Assembly (NCBI RefSeq): GCF_000297775.1
Contig: NZ_JH815514.1
Location: forward strand, 203,455 to 267,454
Reading direction: 5' to 3'
From: Sutterella wadsworthensis 2_1_59BFAA
GTDB lineage: Bacteria; Pseudomonadota; Gammaproteobacteria; Burkholderiales; Burkholderiaceae_F
DNA: 64,000 nt
Shown here: positions 24,202 through 33,755 of the stretch, piece by piece
Layout of the letters: every line of letters begins with the position of its first letter
Numbering within the stretch: the first letter of the stretch is position 1
The notes under the pieces: generated by a model
Told to the model about the DNA's origin: nothing
The model's database searches: none
What the model saw: the letters and a program-made list of their open reading frames with translations, nothing else
Program-made: the position numbers and the translations under genes

Positions 24202-25434
24202 ATGGTTGAAACCCCCAAAGGCCTTCGCCTTCACATCGGCCTCTTCGGCAAGCGCAATGCCGGCAAGAGCTCTCTCATCAACGCACTGACCAACCAGAAG
24301 ATCTCTATCGTCTCCGAAGTCGCCGGCACCACGACCGACCCCGTTGAAAAGGCGTGCGAACTCGCGCCGATCGGTCCCGTCGTCTTCATCGACACGGCGG
24401 GCGTCGACGATGTCGGCGCTCTCGGACTCGCCCGAGTCGAACGCACCAGGGCCGTGCTCGAATGGGTCGACATCGCGCTTGTCGTCGCCAACGCCAGGGA
24501 CTTCGATGAGTGTGAGAGCGACCTTGTCGAACACCTGCGCAAGCTCGGCACACCCGCCGTCCTCGTCATCAACAAGAGCGACCTCCACCCTGCCGATGAA
24601 GCCTTCATGACGCGCATGCGCGCCTACGGCATCCCCGTCGTGCTGACCGACGCTGAAACGAAAGCAGGCATCGCGGACCTCCGCAAGGCCATCATCGACC
24701 TCGCCGCAAACCGCATTCCCAAAGACCGCGCCCTCGTGGGCGACCTCGTTCAGGCGGGCGACACCGTCGTTCTCGTCACGCCGATCGACACAGGCGCCCC
24801 CAAGGGCCGTCTGATCCTGCCGCAGGTGCAGGCTATCCGCGAGCTTCTCGACGCTCATGCCAAGTGCCTCGTCGTACAGCAAGACCGCGTGGCCGAAAGC
24901 ATCGCCGAGCTCCGCCACCCGCCCAAGCTCGTCATGGCGGACTCCCAGGTCATCATGGACGTCGCCGCACAGACGCCGGAGGACATTCCGCTCACCACCT
25001 TCTCGATCCAGATGGCCTACTCCAAGGCCGACGTCATCGAAATGGCCCGCGGCACCGCCGCGCTTGCCTCGCTTGAAGACGGAGACCGCGTGCTCATCTG
25101 CGAAACCTGCAGCCATCACCCGCAGAAGGACGACATCGGCCGCATCAAGATTCCCCGCTGGCTTCGCCAGAAAACGGGCAAGGACCTCCAGATCGAAGTG
25201 GCCGTCGGCAAGGACTTCCCCGTCGACCTGACGCCCTACAAGGTCCTCATCCAGTGCGGTGGCTGCGTCGTCACGCGACGCCACATGCTCATGCGTCTGC
25301 GCGCCGCACATGCACAGAACGTGCCCATGACGAACTACGGCCTCACCATTTCGTACCTGCAGGGCGTGCTCGAGCGCGTGCTGCTCTGCCACCCCGAAGC
25401 CCTCAAGGCCTACAGGGACGCGCTCACGAAGTAA
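24202..25434 (+). CDS. hydF: [FeFe] hydrogenase maturation GTPase HydF
   Basis: 410 residues. HydF is the scaffold on which the 2Fe subcluster of the H-cluster is assembled and handed to HydA. The N-terminal GTPase has the P-loop GLFGKRNAGKSS (Lys22), DTAGVDDVG and NKSDLHP. The C-terminal cluster-binding ligands are visible in ICETCSHHPQKDDIGR and IQCGGCVVTRR (CxxC). The longer in-frame start at 24157 lies inside the terminator, so ATG 24202 is chosen. Presence of HydF shows that the hydrogenase is meant to be active; partners HydE and HydG are not in this window. Confidence 0.94.
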   Translation: MVETPKGLRLHIGLFGKRNAGKSSLINALTNQKISIVSEVAGTTTDPVEKACELAPIGPVVFIDTAGVDDVGALGLARVERTRAVLEWVDIALVVANARDFDECESDLVEHLRKLGTPAVLVINKSDLHPADEAFMTRMRAYGIPVVLTDAETKAGIADLRKAIIDLAANRIPKDRALVGDLVQAGDTVVLVTPIDTGAPKGRLILPQVQAIRELLDAHAKCLVVQQDRVAESIAELRHPPKLVMADSQVIMDVAAQTPEDIPLTTFSIQMAYSKADVIEMARGTAALASLEDGDRVLICETCSHHPQKDDIGRIKIPRWLRQKTGKDLQIEVAVGKDFPVDLTPYKVLIQCGGCVVTRRHMLMRLRAAHAQNVPMTNYGLTISYLQGVLERVLLCHPEALKAYRDALTK

Positions 25435-25445
25435 GGCACCGCAGA

Positions 25446-25496
25446 AAAACAAACGGCATCCGAATGCATTCGGATGCCGTTTTGTTTTTCAAGTGC
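25446..25496. terminator. Bidirectional terminator between hydF and prfC
   Basis: A long palindrome AACGGCATCCGAATGCATTC (from 25452) and its complement ending at about 25481, flanked by A-rich sequence on the left and TTTTGTTTTT on the right. Confidence 0.9.
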
Positions 25497-25505
25497 CTAT
25501 CAGAC

Positions 25506-27110
25506 TCAGTCGAACGTCTGCTGCATTTCGCGCGTGGTGTGGAACACCACCTGCGGCCAATGCTTCATCGTCGTCTCAAGGTTGTAGATCGACGTGGCAA
25601 GGTACACCGTGTTGCCGTTGACGTCGGTCGCAAGACGGGCGTCCTGCTCCTTGCAGAAGTCCTTGCGGGTCTGCTCGTCGGGGAACGAGAGCCAGCGGGC
25701 CGTGGAGACGTCGGTCGACTCGTAGATGGCGTCAACCTTGTACTCCGTGGCAAGGCGCTGGGCCACGATTTCAAACTGAAGCTGACCGACGGCACCCAGA
25801 AGGATGTTGCCGAACTCGCCGGTGAAGACCTGAATGGCGCCTTCTTCGCCGAGTTCCTGCAGGCCCTTCTGAAGCTGCTTGGCCTTGAACGGGTCTTTGC
25901 TTCGGGCGGCGCGGAAGAGTTCCGGCGCAAAGCTCGGGATGCCCGTGAAGCCGAGCTTCTCGCCTTCGGTAAGTGTATCGCCGATGTGGAGCTGGCCGTG
26001 GTTGTAGATGCCGATGATGTCGCCTGCAACGGCGTCCGTCATCACGACGCGGTCCTGAGCCATGAAGGTCAGGGCGTTCGGGATCTTCATGTCGCGATTC
26101 TCGCGTACGTGGAAGACCTTCATGCCCTGCGAATAGCGGCCCGAGCAGACACGGAAGAACGCAATGCGGTCGCGGTGACGCGGGTCCATATTGGCTTGAA
26201 TCTTGAAGACGAAGCCCGAGAACGGCGCCTCGGTCGGCTCGATCTTGCGGACGCCGGCATCACGCGGCTGCGGCGGCGGAGCCCACTGCACGAGAGCGTC
26301 AAGAACGTCCTGCACGCCGAAGTTGTTCACACCGGAACCGAAGAAGACGGGGCTCTGCTCGCCCGCAAGGAACTTCTCGATGTCGAACGGTTCGGTCGCA
26401 CCCTGAACGAGTTCGACGGACTCGCGCACGTACGGCATTTCCATCGGGAAGAGACGGTCAAGCTCGGGATTGTCGAGCCCTTCGATCATCTCCTGATCAC
26501 GCGAGAGACGCTCCTCGCCGGCCGTAAAGCGCACAAGACGGTTCTTCAGCAGCGAGAAGACGCCGCGGAAGGTCTTGCCCATGCCAATGGGCCAGGTGAT
26601 GGGCACGCACTGGAGCTTGAGCACGTTCTCGATTTCGCCGATCACGTCGAGCGGATCGCGCACTTCGCGGTCGAGCTTGTTGATGAACGTGATGATCGGC
26701 GTCTTGCGCATGCGGCAGACTTCGAGAAGCTTGATCGTCTGGGCTTCCACGCCCTTGGCGGCATCGATCACCATCACGGCGGCATCGACGGCGGTCAGCA
26801 CTCGGTACGTGTCTTCAGAGAAGTCCTCATGGCCCGGGGTGTCGAGCAGGTTGATGACGTGATTGTCATAGTGGAACTGCATCACCGAACTCGTCACGGA
26901 AATGCCGCGCTGCTTTTCGACTTCCATCCAGTCGGACGTGGCGTGACGGGCAGCCTTGCGGCCCTTGACGGCGCCGGCCATCTGAATGGCGCCGCCGAAC
27001 AGAAGGAGCTTTTCCGTGAGCGTCGTCTTGCCGGCGTCAGGATGGGAAATGATGGCAAAGGTGCGGCGCATTTCGACGTCGCTGACCAATGCGGGGTTGG
27101 GACTCGTCAT
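25506..27110 (-). CDS. prfC: Peptide chain release factor 3
   Basis: 534 residues, the usual RF3 length. A translational GTPase that recycles RF1/RF2 from the ribosome. G motifs are visible: IISHPDAGKTTLTEKLL (P-loop), the GISVTSSVMQF switch I, LLDTPGHEDFSEDTYR (G3) and FINKLDRE (G4). The C-terminal VGQLQFEIVAQRL and TEAPFSGFVFKIQANMDPRHRDR segments are typical. A perfect 14-base palindrome AGAGAACGTTCTCT lies 4 bases upstream of the ATG where a ribosome-binding site is expected, and no classic GGAG is seen. A terminator separates it from upstream tex. Confidence 0.96.
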   Translation of the reverse strand: MTSPNPALVSDVEMRRTFAIISHPDAGKTTLTEKLLLFGGAIQMAGAVKGRKAARHATSDWMEVEKQRGISVTSSVMQFHYDNHVINLLDTPGHEDFSEDTYRVLTAVDAAVMVIDAAKGVEAQTIKLLEVCRMRKTPIITFINKLDREVRDPLDVIGEIENVLKLQCVPITWPIGMGKTFRGVFSLLKNRLVRFTAGEERLSRDQEMIEGLDNPELDRLFPMEMPYVRESVELVQGATEPFDIEKFLAGEQSPVFFGSGVNNFGVQDVLDALVQWAPPPQPRDAGVRKIEPTEAPFSGFVFKIQANMDPRHRDRIAFFRVCSGRYSQGMKVFHVRENRDMKIPNALTFMAQDRVVMTDAVAGDIIGIYNHGQLHIGDTLTEGEKLGFTGIPSFAPELFRAARSKDPFKAKQLQKGLQELGEEGAIQVFTGEFGNILLGAVGQLQFEIVAQRLATEYKVDAIYESTDVSTARWLSFPDEQTRKDFCKEQDARLATDVNGNTVYLATSIYNLETTMKHWPQVVFHTTREMQQTFD

Positions 27111-27113
27111 AAC

Positions 27114-27127
27114 AGAGAACGTTCTCT
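27114..27127. repeat. Perfect palindrome before the prfC start
   Basis: AGAGAACGTTCTCT occupies the space just upstream of the prfC ATG. It may be an operator or a translation-control hairpin. Confidence 0.55.
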
Positions 27128-27142
27128 TAACGTAAATTCAAT

Positions 27143-27185
27143 GAAAATCGGCTCTTCCGCCGAACTGTTCGACGGAAAAGCCGAT
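27143..27185 (-). terminator. Terminator of tex
   Basis: Read on the minus strand, ATCGGCTTTTCCGTCGAA pairs with TTCGGCGGAAGAGCCGAT around a 3-base loop and is followed by TTTTC. Confidence 0.75.
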
Positions 27186-27235
27186 CATTTTAACAGAGAG
27201 CAGAGGATGCTTCAGCCGAATTGCGGCCAGAACCT

Positions 27236-29497
27236 CTACCTGCGGAGCTTGGCAAACGCAGCGGCCATGGCGCCCTGCGATGGCGCGGCGGAGCGCGTGT
27301 CCCGACGGGCTGCGGGCGCCTGCCTGCGCGCCCCCTCGCTGCGCATGCTGAGGCTGATGCGCTGGCGTGCAAGGTCCACCTCGAGAACCCTGACCTTGAC
27401 GATGTCGCCCACCTTCACCACATCACGCGGATCGGACACGCGCCGATCGGCTAGATGAGAGATGTGCACAAGACCGTCCTGATGCACGCCGACGTCCACG
27501 AAGGCGCCGAAGGCGGCCACGTTGGTCACCACTCCCTCGAGCACCATGCCGGGCTGCAGGTCCTTCATCTCCTTGATGCCGTCGGCGAACTTCGCCGTGC
27601 GGAATTCGGGACGGGGATCACGACCGGGCTTCAGAAGTTCGCCAAGAATGTCCGTCACGGTCGGAATGCCGAAGTGTTCGTCCACGAAGTCGCGGGCATG
27701 GAGCGAACGAAGCACCGCCGCATTGCCGATCAGCGCCTTGATGTCCAGCCCCGTCTTCTTCAGGATGCGAAGCACAACGGGATAGGCCTCGGGATGCACG
27801 GCGGAGGCGTCAAGCGGATCGTCGCCGTCGGGAATGCGAAGGAAGCCCGCCGCCTGCTCGAAGGTCTTGGCGCCCAGCCTGGGCACGGCCAGAAGATCGC
27901 GACGGGTGCGGAAGGCGCCGTTGGCGCTGCGGAAGCTGACAATGGCGTTGGCGCGTGCGGGCGAAAGGCCGGCAACGCGGCACAGAAGCGCGGAGCTGGC
28001 CGTATTGACGTCGACGCCGACGGCGTTGACGCAGTCCTCGACGACCGCGTCGAGGCGATGCGCCAGCTTCTGTTGGTCAACGTCGTGCTGATACTGACCC
28101 ACGCCGATCGCCTTGGGCTCGATCTTGACGAGTTCCGCGAGCGGATCCTGCAGACGGCGCGCGATGGAGACGGCGCCGCGGTAGCTCACGTCAAGATCAG
28201 GGAACTCGGCCGCAGCGAGCTCGGAAGCCGAATAGACGGACGCTCCCGCCTCGCTCACGACCACGTGCGTGAAGTCAAGCCCCGGATGAAGACGCTTGAC
28301 CTCCTCGACGAACTCGACCGTCTCGCGGCTTGCCGTGCCGTTGCCGATTGAGACAAGCGTGAGCCGGTGCTGGCGGATGAGTCGTGCAATCGTTGCAACC
28401 GCATCCGAACGACGCTCATTGGAGCCGAACGGGAATACAACCGCCGTCGCAAGCAGCTTGCCCGTCTCGTCGATCGCAGCCGTCTTGACGCCCGTGCGAA
28501 TGCCGGGGTCAAGCCCAAGCACGCGCTTGTGGCCTGCAGGCGCCGCAAGAAGCAGATCGCGCAGATTGGTGCCGAAGACGTCGATGGCCGCGCCCTCGGC
28601 AGCCTCGCGCAACCTGTCAAAAACCTCGGCCTCGAGACTGGCGCGGAGCTTGACGCGCCAGGTCCAGCGGCAGCACTGCCAGAGCCAGGCGTCGGCCGGA
28701 CGCCTCTGGGTTCCCACGTTGAAGTAGGCGGCCGTGCGCTCCACAGGTTGGTCGGGACGCTCTGCGTCAACTTCGAGACCCAGCGTGAGAACGCCCTCCG
28801 CCTGACCTCGGAAGGCGGCGAGCGCCCTGTGAGACGGCATTCTGGCAATCGGCTCGCGATAGTCGAAGTAGTCGCGGAACTTGGCGCCCGTCTCTTCCAT
28901 CCCTTCGACGACGCGGCTCGTCATGGCGCCCTCATTCCAAAGCCAGGCGCGCATGTCGGCGAGCAGCACGGAGTCCTCGCTCATCTTCTCGGCAAGGATG
29001 TCGCGGGCGCCGTTGAGCGCAGCCTTGACGTCGGGAACATTCTTCTCGGGGCTGACGAAAGCGACAGCCTCGGTTTCGGGATCCAGTCCGGGGTTCTCGA
29101 AAAGCTTGAGCGCCAGCGGCTCGAGCCCCGCCTCACGCGCAATGGCGGCAAGCGTGCGGCGCTTCGGACGGTAAGGGAGATAAAGGTCCTCGAGTCCCTG
29201 CTTCGTGTCCGCGGCGACGATCTTCGCCTCAAGCTCGGGCGTGAGCTTGCCCTGGTCGCGAATGCTGCCGAGAATCACCTCGCGACGCTTTTCAAGCTCG
29301 CGCAGATAACCAAGGCGTTCCTCGAGAAGTCGAAGCTGCGTGTCGTCGAGGCCGCCCGTCACTTCCTTGCGGTAGCGAGCGACGAAGGGCACCGTGCAGC
29401 CGTCGTCAAGCAGGCCGACGGCCGCCGCAACCTGAGCGGGACGCGCCTGAATGTCGGCGGCGATGATCTCGAAAATTATCTGTTCAGTCGTGGTCAT
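27236..29497 (-). CDS. tex: Tex-family RNA-binding transcription accessory protein
   Basis: 753 residues, the family norm. Domains in order are the N-terminal Tex region (residues 1-190), a YqgF/RNase H-like domain ([20 protein letters not shown], about 320-450), helix-hairpin-helix repeats ([23 protein letters not shown], about 490-560) and a C-terminal S1 RNA-binding domain ([28 protein letters not shown], about 640-710). The tail after S1 is Arg/Ala-rich. Tex affects transcription and is implicated in RNA handling; the mechanism is not fully settled. It lies downstream of the SRPBCC gene with a terminator between them. Confidence 0.95.
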   Translation of the reverse strand: MTTTEQIIFEIIAADIQARPAQVAAAVGLLDDGCTVPFVARYRKEVTGGLDDTQLRLLEERLGYLRELEKRREVILGSIRDQGKLTPELEAKIVAADTKQGLEDLYLPYRPKRRTLAAIAREAGLEPLALKLFENPGLDPETEAVAFVSPEKNVPDVKAALNGARDILAEKMSEDSVLLADMRAWLWNEGAMTSRVVEGMEETGAKFRDYFDYREPIARMPSHRALAAFRGQAEGVLTLGLEVDAERPDQPVERTAAYFNVGTQRRPADAWLWQCCRWTWRVKLRASLEAEVFDRLREAAEGAAIDVFGTNLRDLLLAAPAGHKRVLGLDPGIRTGVKTAAIDETGKLLATAVVFPFGSNERRSDAVATIARLIRQHRLTLVSIGNGTASRETVEFVEEVKRLHPGLDFTHVVVSEAGASVYSASELAAAEFPDLDVSYRGAVSIARRLQDPLAELVKIEPKAIGVGQYQHDVDQQKLAHRLDAVVEDCVNAVGVDVNTASSALLCRVAGLSPARANAIVSFRSANGAFRTRRDLLAVPRLGAKTFEQAAGFLRIPDGDDPLDASAVHPEAYPVVLRILKKTGLDIKALIGNAAVLRSLHARDFVDEHFGIPTVTDILGELLKPGRDPRPEFRTAKFADGIKEMKDLQPGMVLEGVVTNVAAFGAFVDVGVHQDGLVHISHLADRRVSDPRDVVKVGDIVKVRVLEVDLARQRISLSMRSEGARRQAPAARRDTRSAAPSQGAMAAAFAKLRR

Positions 29498-29512
29498 GGC
29501 TTTCCATGCAAA

Positions 29513-29541
29513 ACAACGGGGACGCCGCGGCGTCCCCGGGA
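29513..29541 (-). terminator. Palindrome/terminator after the SRPBCC gene
   Basis: GGGGACGCCGCGGCGTCCCC at 29518-29537 is a perfect palindrome. On the minus strand GTTGTTTT follows. Confidence 0.7.
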
Positions 29542-29557
29542 AGCGGATCTCACAATT

Positions 29558-30022
29558 TTAGGAGAGTTCGCCCTGCGGAATGTTCTTGAGGACCTGCTCG
29601 ATCAGGGCCCTGTCCTTGGCCTCATAGGCCTGACGGCGCAGCTGTTCGATCATCGGGTTGAGCGCCTCTTCGGGTTCATCGGCTTCATAGATGAAGCGCA
29701 CGAAAAGGCTGCCCGCCTCGGGCTCCTCGATCTTCATGAGAAAGGTGGATGCGGGCCAGGACTCCCCTGCCTCGACCACGGTCGTCACCGACTCGCCCTC
29801 CCTGAGGATCACCTTGTCGCGAAGGCGGAAGCCGCCGCCGAAGCTCACCTCGCGGCCAAGATGCCTCGCCCCCTCAATGAGCCTCTCGCTGAGGAGCTTG
29901 CAGCCCTCCATGTGCTCGACGAACCTGTCGGGATGACGGGCGGCCTTCTCAAGACCGTTCCAGAGCTGGTCCCGCGTCACGAACGGCGGGATTTGGATGA
30001 TGTGTTCATGTACCTTGCGCAT
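29558..30022 (-). CDS. SRPBCC family protein (DUF1857-like)
   Basis: 154 residues. The start HEHIIQIPPFVTRDQLWNGLEKAARHPDRFVEHMEGCKLL and the later SFGGGFRLRDKVILREGESVTTVVEA resemble the DUF1857/AtaL-like branch of the START/SRPBCC fold, which forms a hydrophobic ligand pocket. The C-terminal ~50 residues are helical, as expected for the closing helix. Its ligand is unknown. It sits 42 bases after the last permease gene, in the place where an ABC transporter ATPase gene would normally be, and is probably on the same transcript. Confidence 0.75.
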   Translation of the reverse strand: MRKVHEHIIQIPPFVTRDQLWNGLEKAARHPDRFVEHMEGCKLLSERLIEGARHLGREVSFGGGFRLRDKVILREGESVTTVVEAGESWPASTFLMKIEEPEAGSLFVRFIYEADEPEEALNPMIEQLRRQAYEAKDRALIEQVLKNIPQGELS

Positions 30023-30064
30023 GCTGTCTGCCTTTGTTTTTTGATTTTCCGGTTTCGCCGGGGA

Positions 30065-31159
30065 TCACTCGGCGGCGTGTCCGCGGTCCTTTTCGCCCGT
30101 CAGATAGACTTCGAGCCACTGGCTGTATCGCGACACGATGAAGCTGAAGAAGAAGTACACGAGGGCGATGAAGACATAGCCCTCAATGAAGTAGCCGCGC
30201 CAGAGCGCGTCACCCAGAGCGAGGCGCAGGCTGCCCGTCAGGTCGTACATCGAGACGACCGTCACCAGAGACGTGTCCATGAAGCACGAGAGCAGGCTGT
30301 TGACGAAGGCCGGAATGATGGCCACGAGCGCCTGCGGCAGGATCACCGCCGTATAGACCTGTCGCTGGGAAAGGCCGAGCGAGGCGGCCGCGTCGAACTG
30401 GCCGCGGGGAATCGTCTGAAGGCCGCCGCGAACGATCTCCGCCATGTAGGCCGCCTGAAAGAGCGCAATGGCGACGGAGATGCGCCAGAACGGATCAATG
30501 CGAACGCCTGCAGGCAGGAGAAGCGGGAAGATGAAGGCGGCAACGAAAAGCACCGTAATGAGCGGCACCCCGCGCACGAGCTCGATGTAGCCCGTGGACA
30601 CGGAGGCAACGGCCGGCATCTTGCTGCGTCGCCCGAGCGCGAGCAGAATGCCGAGCGGCACGGATGCTCCCATGCCCACCAATGTAAGCACAATCGTAAG
30701 CGGCAGGCCGCCCCACATGTCGGTGGAGATGCTCTCAAGCCCGAACACGCCGCCGAGCATCAGAATGAAGAAGAAGACGACGGCGGCGCTCCAGAGCATG
30801 CCGAGCGTGCGCAGATAGGGCTTGCGCCACATGAACGGAAAGGAGCTCACCACAAGCATGGCAAGCACAATCCCCGTTGCAGCGGCGGCACGCCACTGAA
30901 GGTGGTACGGATAGCGTCCGAAGATGATGAGGCGCCACTTCTCGGCGACGAAGCCCCAGCAGGCGCCGCTGCTCTGGCCGCAGGCCTGCACGTCCGGCGT
31001 CCAGACGGCGTTGACGAGCCCCCAGAGCACGAGCTTGCCGACTATGAACGCAATGACGGCCGATACGACGACGGTGAACAGGGACGCCATGGGCGAATAG
31101 AAGTAACGGCGGCGGATGCGCTGGGAAAGGGAGCCGCTGAACGAACTTTCGGTGATCAT
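30065..31159 (-). CDS. Amino acid ABC transporter permease, AapM-like
   Basis: 364 residues from the ATG at 31159, which has a perfect AAGGAGG site. About eight hydrophobic helices span the inner membrane. The ATPase-contact (EAA) loop is EIVRGGLQTIPRGQFDAAASLGLSQ. The long N-terminal part, including a Cys-containing loop (DVQACGQSSGACWGF), and the overall length match AapM/BztC of the general L-amino acid transporter rather than the ~220-residue GlnP type. It follows the AapQ-like permease by 10 bases. No AapP ATPase gene follows. Confidence 0.88.
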   Translation of the reverse strand: MITESSFSGSLSQRIRRRYFYSPMASLFTVVVSAVIAFIVGKLVLWGLVNAVWTPDVQACGQSSGACWGFVAEKWRLIIFGRYPYHLQWRAAAATGIVLAMLVVSSFPFMWRKPYLRTLGMLWSAAVVFFFILMLGGVFGLESISTDMWGGLPLTIVLTLVGMGASVPLGILLALGRRSKMPAVASVSTGYIELVRGVPLITVLFVAAFIFPLLLPAGVRIDPFWRISVAIALFQAAYMAEIVRGGLQTIPRGQFDAAASLGLSQRQVYTAVILPQALVAIIPAFVNSLLSCFMDTSLVTVVSMYDLTGSLRLALGDALWRGYFIEGYVFIALVYFFFSFIVSRYSQWLEVYLTGEKDRGHAAE

Positions 31160-31169
31160 GCCGGCCTCC

Positions 31170-32345
31170 TTACTGCGGGGCCCGCATGATGCGGGCGTTG
31201 AGAGCATTCATCACAACCGAGATGACGAGATTGAGCGTCAGATAGACGGCCATGATGATGCAGATGACCTCAAGCGCCTGAGCGCTCACGTTGATCACGG
31301 TGTTGCCGATGTTGACGAGGTCGGGATAGCCGACCATCACCGCAAGGGACGAATTCTTGGTGAGGTTCATGTACTGGCTTGCAAGCGGCGGAATCACCAG
31401 TCGCATGGACTGCGGGAAGATCACGTAGCTCACGGTCTCGGTCATCGTCATGCCGAGCGCAAGCCCTGCGTCCCACTGGCCTGCCTTGACGGCCAGAACG
31501 CCTGCGCGGACGATCTCCGCAATGGAGGCCGACGTGAAGAGCGTGAGGCCGAGCGAGAGCGCGAGGAATTCAGGAGAGATCTGGCTGCCGCCCCTGAGCG
31601 CGAAGCGCGTCTGCACGGGATGATCCCATCCCGAGACGACGCCGCAGAGCACCCAGGCGACGATGAAGACGCCTGCGAACACGGCAATGCCGGTCGTGTT
31701 GGCCATCAGTCCCGTCATGCGTCTGCGGGCGAAGAAGGCCGATGCGAAGCCGCATGCGGCGCCCGCACCTGCGGCGATCCACATGGCCCATCCGCCCATC
31801 AGGGGGGATGCGTACTGAAGGCCGCTCTTCGAGAGGAAGACCCAGTCCCCCACGTGCAGGGCCGTGCGGCCGGCAGGCAGGAGTTCCGTCACGGCTAGAT
31901 AGACGGCAAGGAGCAGGACCAGAAGCGGAATGTTGCGGTAGAACTCGACGTGCGCCGTGCCCAGAAAGCGGAGCATCGGATGGCGCGAGAGGCGCATGAG
32001 GCCCACGACGACGCCGAGCACGGTCGCCGCGATGATGGAGACTGCGGAGACCTTGATCGTGTTGAGCATACCCACCAGGAAGGCTCTGGACATGTGATCC
32101 GTATTGGTGAATGGGATCAGCGCCTCACCGATGTCGAATCCGGCGGGATTGCCGAGGAAGGCAAAGCCGCTGTTGATGTGGCGTTCTGCAAGATTGTCCG
32201 CCACGTTCATCGAGACGGCGGCAAGGAAGCCCACGAGGATGAGGATCAGCACGGCCTGAATCGTATATTCGCGGCGCTTTCTGGCCTTCTCGCGCTCCTT
32301 CCAAGCAGCGTCGCCGTAGATACCAAAAGATTCCCTGGATAGCAT
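31170..32345 (-). CDS. Amino acid ABC transporter permease, AapQ-like
   Basis: 391 residues from the ATG at 32345; a TTG at 32366 is an alternative, and neither has a strong ribosome site. There are about eight transmembrane helices, with the HAE-type start (VGMLNTIKVSAVSIIAATVLG) and FYRNIPLLVLLLAVY conserved in the polar amino acid permeases. The ATPase-contact loop is EIVRAGVLAVKAGQWDAGLALGM, followed by FPQSMRLVIPPLASQYMNLTKNSSLA. Length matches AapQ/BztB. It lies between the binding protein gene, beyond an attenuator-like hairpin, and the second permease. Confidence 0.88.
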   Translation of the reverse strand: MLSRESFGIYGDAAWKEREKARKRREYTIQAVLILILVGFLAAVSMNVADNLAERHINSGFAFLGNPAGFDIGEALIPFTNTDHMSRAFLVGMLNTIKVSAVSIIAATVLGVVVGLMRLSRHPMLRFLGTAHVEFYRNIPLLVLLLAVYLAVTELLPAGRTALHVGDWVFLSKSGLQYASPLMGGWAMWIAAGAGAACGFASAFFARRRMTGLMANTTGIAVFAGVFIVAWVLCGVVSGWDHPVQTRFALRGGSQISPEFLALSLGLTLFTSASIAEIVRAGVLAVKAGQWDAGLALGMTMTETVSYVIFPQSMRLVIPPLASQYMNLTKNSSLAVMVGYPDLVNIGNTVINVSAQALEVICIIMAVYLTLNLVISVVMNALNARIMRAPQ

Positions 32346-32365
32346 GATTTTTTTTTTGACTGACA

Positions 32366-32394
32366 AAAGGCCCCAGAGCGTCCTCTGGAGCCTT
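32366..32394 (-). terminator. Attenuator-like hairpin between binding protein and permease genes
   Basis: On the minus strand AGGCTCCAGAG and CTCTGGGGCCT pair with one G-U around a short loop, and TTTTGTC follows. Such partial terminators are common after binding-protein genes and would give more binding protein than permease. Confidence 0.6.
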
Positions 32395-32438
32395 CTGTAC
32401 TAAACAACGGGCTGCCGGTCGGCAGCCGAGGATGCGGA

Positions 32439-33461
32439 TCAGCGGATCGGCATAGCGTACATCAGGCCGCCGTCCGTCCACAAGCGGTTCAGACCGCGGG
32501 GCAGGTTGAGCGGTGTCTTCGGACCGAAGAACTCGGTCCAGGACTCGCCGTAGTTGCCGACCTGCTTAATGATACGGTACGACCATTCCTTGTCGAGACC
32601 GATCAGCTTACCCATGTCGTCGCTCTGACCAAGCAGGCGCTGGAGGTTCGGATTGGCGCTCGTCTTGCGCAGTTCGTCGGCATTGGCCTTCGTGATGCCG
32701 AGTTCTTCGGCCTCGACCATCGTGTTGAAGGACCAGCGGACGATCTGGAACCATTCGTCGTCACCGCGGCGGACGGCCGGGCCGAGAGGCTCCTTGGAGA
32801 TCACTTCGGAAAGAATCTCGTACTTGGACGGATCCTGAGCGAGCGTACGCATGCCTGCGAGGTCGGACATGTCGGTCGTGTAGACCTGGCAGCGGCCAGA
32901 CAGGAAGGCGGACTGAGTGGCTTCGGTCGTGTCGAACACCACCGTCTTGTAGCTCATCTTGTGGGAGTTGAAGTAGTCGGCCAGCGTCTTTTCGGAGGAC
33001 GTGCCGGACTGGACGCAGACCGTGGCGCCGTCAAGCTCCTTGGCGGTCTTGATGCCGAATTCCTTCGGAACGATGAAGCCCTGGCCGTCATAGTAGGACA
33101 CGGCCACGAATACGGAACCCTGGCTGGCGTCGCGCGTCATCGTCCAAGTGGTGTTGCGGGCGAGCACGTCGATTTCGCCGGACTGCAGGGCGGTGAAGCG
33201 TTGCGGAGAGCTGAGCGGAACGTACTTGACCTTGTCGGCGTCGCCGAGAACGGCGGCGGCCACGGAGCGGCAGATGTTGACGTCGAGGCCGCGCCACTTG
33301 CCCTGGCTGTCGGCGCTGGAAAAGCCCGGAGCGGACGTGTTGACGCCGCAGAGCACGTGGCCGCGCTTCTTGACGTTGTCAAGCGTGACGCCAGCGACGG
33401 CAGGCATGGCAACGGCACCTGCGGCAAGCAGTGCTGCAACGAACAAAAGCTTCATCTTCAT
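32439..33461 (-). CDS. Amino acid ABC transporter substrate-binding protein, AapJ-like
   Basis: 340 residues with a clear signal peptide (MKMKLLFVAALLAAGAVAMPAVAG, cut near residue 23). The AGGAAGGAA ribosome site supports the ATG at 33461. Features of the polar amino acid family 3 binding proteins are GHVLCGVNTSAPGFSSAD, WRGLDVNICRSVAAAVLGD, SSPQRFTALQSGEIDVLARNTTWT and ATVCVQSGTSSEKTL. Length and the WTEFFGP/NRLWTDGGLMY ending match AapJ/BztA, the general L-amino acid binding protein. It would deliver amino acids to the two permeases encoded next. Confidence 0.92.
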   Translation of the reverse strand: MKMKLLFVAALLAAGAVAMPAVAGVTLDNVKKRGHVLCGVNTSAPGFSSADSQGKWRGLDVNICRSVAAAVLGDADKVKYVPLSSPQRFTALQSGEIDVLARNTTWTMTRDASQGSVFVAVSYYDGQGFIVPKEFGIKTAKELDGATVCVQSGTSSEKTLADYFNSHKMSYKTVVFDTTEATQSAFLSGRCQVYTTDMSDLAGMRTLAQDPSKYEILSEVISKEPLGPAVRRGDDEWFQIVRWSFNTMVEAEELGITKANADELRKTSANPNLQRLLGQSDDMGKLIGLDKEWSYRIIKQVGNYGESWTEFFGPKTPLNLPRGLNRLWTDGGLMYAMPIR

Positions 33462-33755
33462 TTCGAGTTCCTTCCTTTCGGGATCGAGTTGTTCTGCCTG
33501 TGTCCCGGCACTTCGAGGGAAAGTCGCGGCAGGGCTTCGGGCGTCAATGACCTTAAGTTTACAGACACTCCTGCAAACGCCAAGCAAAATTTGTCCCACA
33601 TCGAATCATGAACAACCCACCTATTTCGTTCTGCCTAGAAACGCACCTCAAAATGTCGCCAAATCACGCGTTCGCTCACAAAAAGCCTGTAAAGCACAGG
33701 GTTTGGCAAATCCTCGTGTTACAATGGCAGACTCTTCAAACTCCCGCTCCGACTT

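Noticed and set aside
25525-25550. GTGGTGTGGAACACCAC inside prfC as another parS-like site
   Set aside because: It is an inverted repeat but does not match the parS core, and it lies within conserved coding sequence.
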